A stretch of DNA of 64,000 bases from Parerythrobacter_A sp963799315. Lineage in GTDB: Bacteria > Pseudomonadota > Alphaproteobacteria > Sphingomonadales > Sphingomonadaceae. Positions 9,791-20,590 of this stretch are shown here, one piece after another (positions within the stretch are counted from its first letter, which is position 1; each line of letters starts with the position of its first letter). The translations under genes and the position numbers were made by a program. The stretch lies in contig CAWCWP010000001.1 of NCBI GenBank assembly GCA_963799315.1, positions 620,001-684,000 on the forward strand, read 5' to 3'. The notes beneath the pieces are model-generated. The model was not told the DNA's origin and made no database searches. It worked only from the letters and a program-made list of their open reading frames with translations.

Positions 9791-10507
9791 TCAGTCGGAT
9801 GGAACGCGCAGCCGGTGCCGCGTCTCGAACCCCTCGGCGATCAGGCCGACGATGGCGTCAGCCACCACGCCGGGTTCCTTGACCGTGGCGGGGTCTTCGC
9901 CGGGATAGGCCTTGGCCCGCATCGCGGTGCGCGTTGCGCCCGGATCGACGATGGCGACGCGCACATCGCCGATCTTCTCGACCTCGGCGGCGTAGCTGTC
10001 GAGCAGCGATTCGAAGGCGGCCTTGGTGGTGCCGTAGGCGGCCCAGAACGCGCGCGGCTGCGTGCCGACCGAGCTGGTCAGCCCGATAACCCGCGCCCGC
10101 CCGCTGCGCTTCAGCAACGGATCGAACGCGGCCAGCAACGCCTGCGTCGCCAGCAGGTTGGTGGTGAGCGCGGTGCTGAATTGCTTGGGGTCGATCTGCG
10201 TCACCGGCGTCAGCGTGGGCAGATAGGCGGCGGACAGCACGAGGATGTCCAGCGTGTCCCAGCGCGACCCGATAGCCGTTGCAAGGCGCGATATGCCATC
10301 GGCTTCGGTCAGGTCCACCGGCGCGATGGTGGCATTCCCGCCCGCATCGTGGATGCGGTCTTCCACCGCCTCCAGCGCGCGCACATCGCGGCCCGTCAGG
10401 ATGACATGCACCCCCGCTTCCGCAAGCGCCAGCGCGGTTGCTGCACCGATGCCCTTGCTGGCGCCCGTAACCAGCGCCACGCGCCCGTCGAGATCGTGCT
10501 GTGCCAT
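9791..10507 (-). CDS. Short-chain dehydrogenase/reductase
   Basis: NAD(P)-dependent oxidoreductase of the classical SDR family, 238 aa and intact. It has the cofactor-binding glycine motif TGASKGIGAA at residue ~15, an LSAAY segment in place of the usual NNAG, the catalytic YGTTK pair (Y-x-x-x-K), and PGATRT after the active site. The ATG overlaps the purF stop codon (TGATG), so it is translationally coupled to purF. The substrate is unknown, and the purF linkage does not imply a purine role. Related alphaproteobacterial genes are usually annotated only as SDR. Confidence 0.9.
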   Translation of the reverse strand: MAQHDLDGRVALVTGASKGIGAATALALAEAGVHVILTGRDVRALEAVEDRIHDAGGNATIAPVDLTEADGISRLATAIGSRWDTLDILVLSAAYLPTLTPVTQIDPKQFSTALTTNLLATQALLAAFDPLLKRSGRARVIGLTSSVGTQPRAFWAAYGTTKAAFESLLDSYAAEVEKIGDVRVAIVDPGATRTAMRAKAYPGEDPATVKEPGVVADAIVGLIAEGFETRHRLRVPSD

Positions 10508-11967
10508 CAGGCCACCTTGTCGAAGGAAAGCTGCGCATCGCCATCGGTGCGGCGCGTCAGGTCGGTGAGGGAGGTGGGGTAATCGCCGGTGAAGCAGGCA
10601 TCGCAGAATTGCGGGCAGCCTGCGTTGCGCTGTTCGTGCCCGACCGCACGATACAGGCCGTCGATGGACACGAAGGCGAGGCTGTCCGCCTTGATGAATT
10701 CGCGCATCGGTTCGACATCCATCTGCGCCGCCAGCAGCTTCGATCGTTCGGGCGTATCGACCCCGTAATAGCAGCTATGTGCGGTGGGCGGGCTGGCGAC
10801 GCGGAAATGCACCTCCGCCGCGCCCGCATCGCGCATCATCTCCACGATTTTCAGGCTGGTGGTGCCGCGCACGATGCTGTCGTCGATCAGCACGATGCGC
10901 TTGCCTTTCACCAGCCCGCGATTGGCATTGTGCTTGCGCCGGACGCCGGAATGGCGCGCGCTGTCCGATGGCTGGATGAAGGTGCGCCCGACATAATGGC
11001 TGCGGATGATGCCCAGTTCGAACGGCACGCCCGATTGCTGGGCATAGCCGATGGCGGCGGGCACCCCGCTGTCGGGCACCGGCACCACCAGGTCGACATC
11101 GCACGGGCTTTCGATGGCAAGCTGTTCGCCGATTGCCTTGCGCGAGGAATAGACGCTGCGTCCGGTGAAGATCGAGTCGGGTCGGCTGAAATAGACGTGT
11201 TCGAAGATGCAGGGCCGCGCGGAATGATCGCCGAACGGGCGCAGCGACTTGACGGTGCCGTCGGGCGCGACCTGGACCAGCTCGCCCGGTTCCACCTCGC
11301 GCACGAATTCCGCGCCGACCGTGTCGAACGCCACGCTCTCGCTGGCGAACAGGACGGCATCGTTCAGGCGGCCCATCACCAGCGGACGCACGCCCAGCGG
11401 ATCGCGGCAGGCGATCATCCCGCCCGGTGTCATGATGACCAGCGAATAGGCCCCCTCGACCAGCCGCAGCGCATCCACGATCCGGTCGATCATGGTGGGA
11501 TAGCGGCTGGTGGCGACGAGGTGGATGATGACTTCGGTGTCGGAGGTGGACTGGAAGATCGCGCCGCGCCCGACCAGCTCGTCACGCAAGGTGCGCGCGT
11601 TGGAGATATTGCCGTTATGCGCCACCGCGAACCCGCCGCTGGCCAGATCGGCATAAAGCGGCTGCACATTGCGCAGGCCCGCGCCGCCGGTGGTGGAATA
11701 GCGCACATGGCCGCACGCCGCCGTGCCGGGCAGTTCGGCCAGCTGGTCCTGCGTGGAAAAGCTGTCCGCGACATGGCCCAACCCGCGCCGCGTAAAGAAG
11801 GTGGTGCCGTCGAAGCTGGTGATGCCCGCCGCCTCCTGTCCGCGATGTTGCAGGGCGTGAAGGCCCAGCGCGGTCAGGGCGGAGGCGTCCTGCGCGTTGA
11901 TCGCGCCGAACACGCCGCATTCCTCGTGCAGGGCGTCGCCATCTATATCGTCGAAAGGAAGGGGCAT
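10507..11967 (-). CDS. purF: Amidophosphoribosyltransferase
   Basis: First committed enzyme of purine synthesis: glutamine + PRPP gives 5-phosphoribosylamine. It has 486 aa. An N-terminal Ntn glutaminase domain begins with a short propeptide (MPLPFDDIDGDALHEE) before the catalytic Cys of CGVFG. The C-terminal phosphoribosyltransferase domain has the PRPP loop VLIDDSIVRGTT. I chose the ATG at 11967, not upstream ones, because it leaves the usual short propeptide before Cys. The frame is intact. It is divergent from lolCE across a 155-bp promoter region and coupled to the downstream SDR. Confidence 0.96.
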   Translation of the reverse strand: MPLPFDDIDGDALHEECGVFGAINAQDASALTALGLHALQHRGQEAAGITSFDGTTFFTRRGLGHVADSFSTQDQLAELPGTAACGHVRYSTTGGAGLRNVQPLYADLASGGFAVAHNGNISNARTLRDELVGRGAIFQSTSDTEVIIHLVATSRYPTMIDRIVDALRLVEGAYSLVIMTPGGMIACRDPLGVRPLVMGRLNDAVLFASESVAFDTVGAEFVREVEPGELVQVAPDGTVKSLRPFGDHSARPCIFEHVYFSRPDSIFTGRSVYSSRKAIGEQLAIESPCDVDLVVPVPDSGVPAAIGYAQQSGVPFELGIIRSHYVGRTFIQPSDSARHSGVRRKHNANRGLVKGKRIVLIDDSIVRGTTSLKIVEMMRDAGAAEVHFRVASPPTAHSCYYGVDTPERSKLLAAQMDVEPMREFIKADSLAFVSIDGLYRAVGHEQRNAGCPQFCDACFTGDYPTSLTDLTRRTDGDAQLSFDKVA

Positions 11968-12122
11968 GACCGGACCGTTCAATGCGCGTTGGACCAACAG
12001 CGGATGCGCCCCATCTGGCCGTGTTGCAGTGCGATGACAACCCGCAGCACCACACCTGCCACCTGCTATTTCATTGCAGCGACAGCTTCGCCCGCTTAGA
12101 CGCCGCGCCACACCTGTTAATC

Positions 12123-13385
12123 ATGCGCGGGAAATCGCACACCTTGTTCCTCACCAATTTCGAATGGACCATCGCGCGGCGATACCTGCTGCCGGGGCGC
12201 AGCGAGGCGTTTATCGCGCTGGTCGCGGGCATCAGCGTGGTCGTCGTGATGCTGTCGGTCGCCATGCTGGTGACGGTTATGAGCGTGATGAACGGCTTTC
12301 GCGGCGAGCTGCTGGACCGGATCGTCGGCCTGAACGGCCATGCCATCGTGCAGGCCTATGGCGGGCGGCTGGATAACTGGCAGGAGGTGCTGACCGATAT
12401 TCGCGAAACCGAAGGTGTTACCGAGGCCAGCCCGCTGATCGAACAGCCGCTGCTGGTGACGTTCAACGGCCGGGTCGACAATATCGTGATGCGCGGCAAC
12501 ACGGCGGAGGATATTCGCGGCCTGTCGGACCAACTGCTGATCGGCAATTTGTCGGAACTGCAACCGGGTGCCAGCAAGGTCGCCATCGGGGCGCGGCTGG
12601 CGGAGAATATCGGGGCACGGATCGGCGATACCATCACCATCATCAATCCGGCGGGACGCACGACGCCGTTCGGCACCGTGCCGCGACAGGTGGGGTACGA
12701 AGTCAGCGCGCTGTTCGAAACCGGTATCTACGAATTCGACCAGGCGTTCGTCATTATGCCCATTCCCGATGCGCAGACGCTGCTGCTGACGGGCGACCGC
12801 ATCGGCATGATCGAGGTGCAGACCGAGGATGCGGACCGGGTGGAGGAAATCATGGCCCCGGTGACGCAGGTGCTGCAAGGGCGGGCGGAAGTCGCCACCT
12901 GGAAACAGATCAATTCGTCCATTTTCGAAGCGCTGGAGGTCGAGCGGGTGGCGATGTTCTTCGCGCTGTCGATCATCGTGGTGGTGGCGGCATTCAATAT
13001 CCTGTCCTCGCTGGTGATGCTGGTGCGCGCCAAGACACGCGATATCGCCATCATGCGGACGATGGGCGCGACGCGCAAAAGCCTGCTGAAAATCTTTGTC
13101 ATCACCGGCTTCACGGTCGGGGCGCTGGGGGCCAGCCTCGGCCTCGTGCTAGGGTTCATAATCCTGTATTTCCGGCAGCCCATCGTCACCGGCATCCAGT
13201 ATGCGACCGGCGCGCAGTTGTGGGATCCCTCGGTGCGGATTTTGACCGAATTGCCCAGCCGGGTCGATCCGTGGGAAGTGTTCGGCATCGTCGCGCTGGC
13301 GCTGGTGCTGAGCCTGCTGGCGACGTTCTATCCGGCTTACAAGGCGTCCAAGACCGATCCGGTGCAGGTGTTGCGCTATGACTGA
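12123..13385 (+). CDS. lolE: Lipoprotein-releasing ABC transporter permease (LolC/E type)
   Basis: Inner-membrane component of the Lol system, which extracts outer-membrane lipoproteins from the inner membrane and hands them to LolA. It has 420 aa with one N-terminal transmembrane helix (VVVVMLSVAMLVTVM), a large periplasmic MacB-like domain, and three C-terminal helices. AIMRTMGATRKSLLKIF forms the coupling element for the ATPase. Alphaproteobacteria usually have this single LolC/E-like permease (TIGR02212), so it should work as a homodimer. The ATG at 12123 gives the usual N-terminus. It overlaps lolD by 8 nt. Confidence 0.93.
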   Translation: MRGKSHTLFLTNFEWTIARRYLLPGRSEAFIALVAGISVVVVMLSVAMLVTVMSVMNGFRGELLDRIVGLNGHAIVQAYGGRLDNWQEVLTDIRETEGVTEASPLIEQPLLVTFNGRVDNIVMRGNTAEDIRGLSDQLLIGNLSELQPGASKVAIGARLAENIGARIGDTITIINPAGRTTPFGTVPRQVGYEVSALFETGIYEFDQAFVIMPIPDAQTLLLTGDRIGMIEVQTEDADRVEEIMAPVTQVLQGRAEVATWKQINSSIFEALEVERVAMFFALSIIVVVAAFNILSSLVMLVRAKTRDIAIMRTMGATRKSLLKIFVITGFTVGALGASLGLVLGFIILYFRQPIVTGIQYATGAQLWDPSVRILTELPSRVDPWEVFGIVALALVLSLLATFYPAYKASKTDPVQVLRYD

Positions 13386-14052
13386 ACCGGTTGCCAAGCT
13401 AACCGACGTCACCCGCAGTTTCGAGCAGGGCGGGGTGCGGATCGACGTGCTGCGCGGCGCGAACCTGACCATTATGCCGGGCGAGATCGTGGCGCTGCTC
13501 GGCCCGTCGGGTTCGGGCAAATCGACGCTGTTGCAGGCGCTGGGACTGCTCGAAGGCGGCTTCGGCGGGACCATCAAGATCGGCGGACAGGACGCGTCGC
13601 GCCTTGCCTCCGATGGTCGCACGGCTCTGCGGCGCGACCATCTCGGCTTCGTCTACCAGTTCCATCACCTGCTGGTGGATTTTACCGCGCGCGAGAACGT
13701 GAACCTGCCGCAGCTTATCGCGGGCGTATCCACCGCCGATGCCGATGCGCGGTCTGACACATTGCTGGGCGCGCTCGGCCTGTCGGAGCGGTTGAGCCAC
13801 CGGCCGAGCCAGCTATCGGGCGGGGAGCAGCAGCGTGTCGCCGTGGCGCGCGGTCTCGCCAATCGTCCGCAACTGGTGCTGGCGGACGAACCGACCGGCA
13901 ATCTGGACGAACACACCTCGGACAAGGTGCTGGCGCAATTTCTGGAGCTGGTGCGCGGCGAAGGCAGCGCGGCACTGGTCGCCACGCATAACGAGAGGCT
14001 GGCCGCGCGCATGGACCGCGTCGTCCGCCTGCACGAAGGGGTGCTGGAATGA
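13378..14052 (+). CDS. lolD: Lipoprotein-releasing ABC transporter ATPase
   Basis: ATP-binding partner of the upstream permease, 224 aa. Walker A is GPSGSGKST, the signature LSGGEQQRVAVARGL, and Walker B VLADEPTGNLD, in the order and spacing of the LolD/MacB clade. The start overlaps the end of the permease and its stop overlaps the start of the glutathione peroxidase (ATGA), so the three genes form one tightly coupled transcript. The frame is intact. Confidence 0.95.
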   Translation: MTEPVAKLTDVTRSFEQGGVRIDVLRGANLTIMPGEIVALLGPSGSGKSTLLQALGLLEGGFGGTIKIGGQDASRLASDGRTALRRDHLGFVYQFHHLLVDFTARENVNLPQLIAGVSTADADARSDTLLGALGLSERLSHRPSQLSGGEQQRVAVARGLANRPQLVLADEPTGNLDEHTSDKVLAQFLELVRGEGSAALVATHNERLAARMDRVVRLHEGVLE

Positions 14053-14529
14053 CCGGACTCGCCGATTTCACCGTGGCCGGTGCCGATGGAAAACCCGTCG
14101 ATCTGGCGCAATATGCCGGGCGAGTGCTGCTGGTCGTCAACACCGCCAGCAAATGCGGCTTCACTCCGCAATATGAAGGGCTGGAGGCGCTGCACCGGAA
14201 ATACGAAGCGCAGGGCCTCACGGTGCTGGGCTTCCCGTGCAACCAGTTCGGCGCGCAGGAACCGGGCGATGCGGCGGAAATCGCGCAGCTTCTGCGCGGT
14301 CAATTACGACGTCACCTTTCCGCTGATGGCGAAGATCGCGGTCAACGGCAAAGACGCCAGCCCGCTGTACGACTGGCTGAAGACCGACGCGCCCGGCGTG
14401 CTTGGGTTGAAGGCGATCAAGTGGAACTTCACCAAGTTCCTGATCGACCGCAATGGCAAGGTGGTGAACCGCTACGGCCCGTCGGACACACCCGCCGGCA
14501 TCGCCAAAGATATCGAAGCCCTGCTGTAA
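14049..14529 (+). CDS. Glutathione peroxidase family protein
   Basis: Thiol peroxidase of about 159 aa that reduces peroxides with glutathione or thioredoxin. The active-site Cys lies in NTASKCGFTPQYEGLE, followed by GFPCNQFGAQEPG and WNFTKFLID. These are the Cys, Gln and Trp/Asn positions of the family. One extra C near 14289 shifts the frame; without it the protein reads IAQFCAVNYDVTFPL. The ATG overlaps the lolD stop. Bacterial members with Cys in place of Sec often use thioredoxin, so glutathione as the donor is not certain. Confidence 0.88.
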
Positions 14530-14561
14530 CCGAACCCGCTTCCGCCAGCGAAAGCCACGCC

Positions 14562-14897
14562 ATGCTCGATACAATCAACCAGTGGTTCCTCTCGCTCGGC
14601 GCGGAATATGGCGTGAACCCGTATATCTTCGGTGCGATCTATATCGGCGCAATCCCGTTCTTCATCCTGTCCATCGCCTGGCTGGTGCGCAGCGCGAAGG
14701 CGGGCAAGTCCACCGTGCTGCCGATGATGTCGGCGGGGTTCTTCTTCGTCTCCGCCTATATCTACCTCGCCATTGCGGGGCGGAATATCCCGACATGGGT
14801 ATGGGTCTTCCTCGCCGCGCTGGTCGCCTATGGCGCATGGTCCACGGTGCGCGATACACGGCGCAAGATTGCTGCGGCGAAGGCCGGGGGCGAGTAA
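14562..14897 (+). CDS. Small membrane protein, function unknown
   Basis: Protein of 111 aa with three predicted transmembrane helices: around residues 20-45 (FGAIYIGAIPFFILSIAWLV), 55-77 (MMSAGFFFVSAYIYLAIAG) and 82-100 (WVWVFLAALVAYGAW). Positively charged residues lie in the loops and tail. I do not recognise a named family. It follows the peroxidase by 32 bp and precedes dnaE by 80 bp, so it may close the lol operon. Codon usage matches its neighbours, which supports a real gene. Confidence 0.7.
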   Translation: MLDTINQWFLSLGAEYGVNPYIFGAIYIGAIPFFILSIAWLVRSAKAGKSTVLPMMSAGFFFVSAYIYLAIAGRNIPTWVWVFLAALVAYGAWSTVRDTRRKIAAAKAGGE

Positions 14898-14977
14898 GGC
14901 GACAGGGCATAGCTTGGGGGATAGGCGCGCGCTTCCACCTTGGCAGCGGCGACGCGGCGGTCGCATATTCCAGCGCC

Positions 14978-17900
14978 ATGCATCACACCCGCTTCGTGCC
15001 GCTGCGCATCCTGTCGTCCTACTCCATGCTGGAGGCGGCGATCGATCCCAAGCAAATCGCCAAGCTGGCAAGCGACCGGGGCTTTCCCGCCATCGCCCTG
15101 TGCGACCGCAACGGGCTGTATGGTGCGGTCGCCTTCGCGCAGGCGTGTCTGGCGCAAGGGGTGCAGCCGATTATCGGCACGCTGCTGGGCATTGCGCGCG
15201 ATGCGGAGGGCAAGCAGGTCGATCACCTGCCGCTGTTTGCGCAGGACGAGGCGGGGTACGACAATCTGTGCCACCTCGTCAGCCGCGCGCATCTGGACCG
15301 TCCGCTGGAACGCGCGCCGCATGTCGCGCTGGCTGATCTGGAAGGCCGTACCGACGGGCTGATTGCGCTGACCGGCGCGGGCGATGGGGCGCTGACCGAC
15401 CTGCTGGCGGACGGGCAGCGCGACCATGCCGAAACGCTGCTGGATCGCTTGCAGGCGCTGTTTCCGGACCGCCTGTATGTCGAGCTGGCGCGGCGCGGCG
15501 AAGCGAACGAGGAGGCCGCCGAGACGGCTCTGATCGACCTCGCCTATGCGCGCGACCTGCCGCTGGTCGCCACCAACCCCGCCTTCTACGCCGAACCGCA
15601 CATGCACGCCGCACATGACGCCATGCTGTGCATCGCCGCCTCCACCCATGTCGACACCGAAGAGCGGGTGCATTCCAACCGCGAGGCCTGGGTCAAGTCC
15701 GGCCCGATGATGGACGACATCTTCGCCGATCTGCCCGAGGCGACGGCGAACACGCTGGTCATCGCCCAACGCTGCGCCTTCGCGCCGCCGTCGCGCGCGC
15801 CGATCCTGCCCAGCCTCGCAGGCGATCTGGAAGGCGAAGCGCGGGCGCTGGCGGACGATGCGCGGGCCGGGCTGATTGCCCGCATCCAAGGCTATTACCC
15901 CGATGCCGTTCGGGCTGAGCTTGTCGAAGCCTTGTCCTGCGTATCGATCGCCGAGCTGGAGCAGAAAGAGCAGTCCCCTTCGGCTGGCTGCTTGCAGCAG
16001 CCGCTCAGCACAGGCTTCGACACGCTCAGGACGAACGGGGTTTGGGACGAAGTTCTCGAATACAAGAAGCGTCTCGAATTCGAAATCGGCGTGATCATCG
16101 ACATGGGCTTTCCCGGCTATTTCCTGATCGTTGCCGATTTCATCAAATGGGCGAAGGAACAGGGCATTCCGGTGGGGCCGGGGCGCGGTTCCGGCGCCGG
16201 GTCGGTGGTCGCCTGGGCGCTGACCATTACCGATCTCGATCCGCTGCGGCTCGGCCTGCTGTTCGAACGGTTCCTGAACCCCGAACGCGTGTCCATGCCC
16301 GATTTCGACATCGACTTCTGCGAAACGCGGCGCGGCGAGGTCATCCGCTATGTCCAGCAGAAATACGGCGAGGACCACGTCGCGCAGATCATCACCTTCG
16401 GCAAGCTGAAGGCGCGCGCGGTGCTGCGCGATTGCGGGCGCATCCTGCAAATGCCCTATGGCCAGGTCGACCGGCTGTGCAAGATGGTGCCCAACCACCC
16501 GACCGACCCGTGGACCCTGCCGCGCGCGCTGAACGGCGCGGCCGAATTCAAGCGCGAATACCAGAACGACAACGACGTGAAGCGGCTGGTCGACCTGGCG
16601 ATGAAGCTGGAGGGCTTCCCGCGCAATTCCTCCACCCATGCCGCCGGTGTGGTGATCGGCGACCGTCCGCTGGCGCAACTGGTGCCGCTCTATCGCGATC
16701 CGCGTTCGGATATGCCGGTGACGCAGTTCGACATGAAGCATGTCGAAATCGAGCGGGCTGGTGAAGTTCGACTTTCTCGGCCTGAAGACGCTGTCGGTGC
16801 TGCAAAAGGCGGTGCGACCTGCTGGACGAACGCGGCATCACGGTCGATCTGAACGGCGCTGGCGTGGGACGACGACGCGGTTTACGAGCTGCTGAAAGCG
16901 GGCAACACCGTCGGCGTGTTCCAGCTGGAATCCGAAGGGATGCGCCGCACGCTGACGGCGGTGAAGCCGACCAAGTTCGAGGATATCATCGCGCTCGTTT
17001 CGCTCTATCGGCCCGGCCCGATGGACAACATCCCGCTGTTCGGCAAGCGCAAGAACGGCGAAGCGGAGATCGAATATCCGCATCCCAAGCTGGAAGGCAT
17101 CCTCGCCGAAACCTACGGCATTTTCGTCTATCAGGAACAGGTGATGCAGGCGGCGCAGATCCTGGCCGGCTATTCGCTGGGCGATGCCGACTTGCTGCGC
17201 CGCGCGATGGGCAAGAAGGTGCAGGCCGAAATGGACGCGCAGCGCCAGCGTTTCGTCGACGGCTGCCTGGAACATTCCGACATTCCGGCACGCCGAAGCG
17301 AACGAGCTGTTCGACTTGATCGACAAGTTCGCCGGCTACGGCTTCAACAAATCGCACGCCGCCGCCTACGCGCTGCTGTCCTACCAGACCGCGTGGCTGA
17401 AGGCGCATTATCCGGAGGAATTCTACGCCGCGTCGATGTGCTTCGACATGCACCAGTCGGAAAAGCTGGCGGTGTTCGTCGACGATGCGCGACGGCTGCG
17501 GTGTCACCATCTGCGCCGCCCGACATCAACGCCAGTCCGAAGCGGAATTCACCGTCGAGCAGACCGATGATGGCTACGCGGTGCGCTATGCGCTGGCGGG
17601 CATTCGCAATGTGGGGGAGAAGGCGATGGATGCGATGGTGGCAGAACGCGACGCGCAATGGCCCGTTCGACAATGTGCAGGACCTGTTCGAGCGGATGCC
17701 GCACGGGTCGATGAATCGCGCCAGCTGGAAGGGCTGATCTGTGCCGGGGCGCTCGACGGGCTGGAGCCCGACCGCGCGACCTGCTGCACAATGCCGACCT
17801 GTTGCTGGCCGTGGCGGATGCTGCCAGCCGCGAGCGCGAAAGCGGGCAGGGCGGGCTGTTCTCCGGCGAGGGAGAGACAAAGCAGCCGACCTTCGCCTGA

Positions 17901-18596
17901 AGGACGCACCCGCCTGGTCGCGCGCCGAACCGATGGCGAAGGAACGGGAGAATTTCGGCTTCTATTTCGCCGCGCATCCGGTCCAGCAATTCGGCGCCGT
18001 CGCATCGGCCAACGGCGCGCGCACATACCAGAACCTGATGGAACCGCAGGCGTCAGCGGCGGCGGGCGGCAATCGGCGGTCATGGCCGCGATGGTCGAGA
18101 AGGTGAACAAGGGCCGCACCAAGCGCGGCGCGGATTTCGTGCGCGCCGATTTCTCCGACAGTCCGGCCAGTTCAGCGCCGCCTGTTTCGAGGAAGCGCTG
18201 GTCGAGAAGTTCGAGGCATGGGCCAAGGACGGCACCTGCATCCTGCTCAAGGTGGAACTGGATTCGCCCAGCCCGGACGAACCGCCGCGCGTCACCGTGC
18301 GCGGTGCGCGCCCGCTGGACGAGGTAAAGGGCAGCGCGCGCATGGTGCTGACCCTGTCGCTGTCCGACGCCGATGCCTTGCCCGCTCTGCGCGATGCGCT
18401 GGTCGCAGGCGAGGCGGATCACGGCGAAGTCGTCGTCGCGCTGCCGACCGGAGCGGACGCCGCCACCCGGTTGCGGCTTGGCACAGGCTTCGCGCTCGAC
18501 GGCGACCTGGCCGAGCGGTTGCAGGCCATAGAGGGGCTGCACGACATCTCCCTGAAACCGCGCAAAGCGAAGGCGCGGCTGCGGCTGGTTGCCTAA
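14978..18596 (+). CDS. dnaE: DNA polymerase III, alpha subunit (frameshifted, with in-frame repeat insertion)
   Basis: Replicative polymerase subunit, about 1,200 aa. The PHP domain begins FVPLRILSSYSMLEAA at residue 5. The palm domain has GPGRGSGAGSVVAWAL and the catalytic aspartates in SMPDFDIDFCE, followed by YQEQVMQAAQILAGY, FNKSHAAAYALLSYQ and a C-terminal OB/tau-binding region. The first 1.77 kb is open without interruption. From about 16753 to 18165 roughly thirteen indels shift the frame (for example near 16813, 16854, 17287, 17496, 17516, 17655, 17720, 17780, 17880, 18053). Most are explained by one extra base, some by one missing base. Since dnaE is essential I treat these as errors. 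Residues ~310-354 derive from a palindromic repeat (see 15906-16039). Confidence 0.92.
15906..16039. repeat. Family B palindromic repeat embedded in the dnaE reading frame
   Basis: The left arm ccgttcgggctgagcttgtc and the right arm gacacgctcaggacgaacgg are inverted copies about 85 bp apart and match the intergenic family B elements at 5069 and 21081. The frame stays open through it and encodes about 45 residues, starting VRAELVEALSC and ending FDTLRTNGV. The insert falls between the PHP domain and the conserved RLEFEIGVI-GFPGYFLIV segment of DnaE, a loop region. It resembles the coding palindromic elements described in Rickettsia. Confidence 0.8.
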
Positions 18597-18654
18597 AGCC
18601 GAACGCGCCCGCCATGCTGCTTGCCAAACAACGCAAAAACGGGAGCGGATGACG

Positions 18655-20273
18655 ATGAGCGGCAAGAGCGAAGGCGCGATGCAGGATTGGACCATGCGGG
18701 TGACGCATGTGATCGACCATGCGGCACGCGAATCGGGCGACCGCGAGATCGTGACTCACTGGGCCGACGGCAGCGAAACCCGCACCGACTGGGCAGGCAT
18801 CCGCACGCGACGCGCTGAAGATGGCGCAGGCGTTGCAGGCGCTGGGCATAAAGCCGGGCGAGCGCGTCGCCAGCCTCGCCATGAACCATGCGCGCCACCT
18901 CGTCAGCTGGTATGGCGTGGCGGGTATGGGCGGCGTGCTGCACACGGTGAACCCGCGCCTGTTCGACGACCAGCTCGACTACATCGTCAACCATGCCGAG
19001 GACCGCGTGCTGTTCTACGACGCCGCGTTCCAGCCCATCGTCGACCGGATGAAGGACCGCTGGACCACGATTGAACACTACATCTGCTACGACCCGCCCG
19101 AGACAGCTCTGCCACCGCGTTCGAGGACTGGATCGGTGCGCAGGATGGCGATTTTGCCTGGATCGGCGGCGACGAGCGCGATCCGTGCATGCTGTGTTAT
19201 ACCAGCGGCACCACCGGCAATCCCAAGGGCGTGCTGTACGAACACCGCAGCACGGTGTTCCACGCGATGGCCGGACTGCAACCGGCCAGCCTGAACTTCC
19301 AGGCCAGCAGCGTGATGCTGCCGGTGGTGCCGATGTTCCACGCCGCAAGCTGGGGCTTGCCTTATGCCGGCGCGATGGCGGGGGTGAAATTCGTGTTTAG
19401 CGCCGTCAACGAACCCGCCGTGCTGTGACGAGCTGATGAAGCGCGAAGGCGTGACCGACAGTGCAGGCGTGCCGACCGTCTGGCTGGCGCATTTCCAGTA
19501 TTGCGATGCGCAGGGGATCGAACTGCCCAAGCTGAAAGCCGCCACCATCGGCGGGTCCGCCGCGCCGCGTTTCATGATCGAACGGCTGATGAAGAACGGC
19601 ACCCGCGTCCAGCACGCCTGGGGCATGACGGAGACCAGCCCGATCGGCACGGTCGGGCGGACCGTCGCGCGATTGGGACGAACTGGATTTCGACCAGAAG
19701 GTCGGAAAAATGCGCGATGCAGGGGCGGCCCATTTTCGGGGTCGAACTGCGCACCGTGGACCTCGACGACATGACCACCGAACTGCCGCGCGACGGCAAG
19801 AATCGGGCGCGTTGCAGATACGCGGGCCGTGGGTCATCAAACGCTATTTCAAGGCGGAGGAAGACGCGGTGAACGCGCAAGGCTGGTTCGACACCGGCGA
19901 TGTCGGCATCATCCATCCCGACGGCACGCTGCAACTGACCGACCGCACCAAGGACGTGATCAAGTCGGGCGGCGAGTGGATCAGCTCGGTCGAACTGGAA
20001 AACGCCGCCTGCGGTCACCCCGCCGTCGCCGAAGCCGCCGCCATCGGCATGGCGCATCCCAAATGGGACGAGCGCCCGGTGCTGTTCGTGGTGCTGAAAG
20101 AGGGCGTTGAGGGCGATGCCGAAAGTATCATCGCGTTCCTGTCGAGCAAGGTGGCGAAATGGTGGCTGCCCGATGCGGTCGAGTTCGTCGACGACATCCC
20201 GCACACCGCGACGGGCAAGATCAGCAAGAAGGATTTGCGGGCCAGGTTCGCGGATTACAAACTGGCGGGGTAG
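18655..20273 (+). CDS. Long-chain fatty acid--CoA ligase (AMP-binding; frameshifted)
   Basis: ANL-superfamily enzyme that activates a fatty acid to acyl-AMP and then acyl-CoA, about 540 aa after correction. It shows the P-loop YTSGTTGNPKGV near 19198, VVPMFHAASWGLPYAG, AWGMTETSPIG, GWFDTGDVG and the C-terminal TGKISKKDLR with the adenylation-state lysine. Six or seven indels (near 18803, 19108, 19425, 19665, 19705, 19800) split the gene into short pieces, but every piece aligns in order. I chose the ATG at 18655 because GGAG lies about 9 nt upstream. The gene follows dnaE by 58 bp. Confidence 0.88.
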
Positions 20274-20341
20274 TTTTTTCCCACCCGCTTGTTGGGGAGG
20301 AGTGGCAGAGCGAGAGCACTGTGCGCGCTGCAATACACTAC

Positions 20342-20426
20342 GTCACCTCGGACCTGATCCGGGGTCCAGCTACTTTCGGCACGGCATGAGAAGGCAGCTG
20401 GATCCCGGATCAGGTCCGGGATGACG
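20342..20426. repeat. Palindromic intergenic repeat, family C
   Basis: The left arm gacctgatccggggtccagc and the right arm gctggatcccggatcaggtc are inverted with about three mismatches over 30 bp, around a 24-bp centre. The family recurs at 27348-27434. It lies in the 364-bp non-coding gap 20274-20637, which otherwise holds only the inverted repeat at 20591-20620. Confidence 0.82.
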
Positions 20427-20590
20427 TTAGTTGATGAGGGTGTCCTACACAGACCTGCGAAGCGTATGGCTAGCGGTAGTCTCGTCGAAAAAGGCCACAT
20501 CGCAAATCTCCCTATCGTGCCCCCTGTCCGTCCGTTCCAGCCTTCATCCCGTAAGTAACTGAGTAAAAACACTATTTCGCGCCAAAGCCA

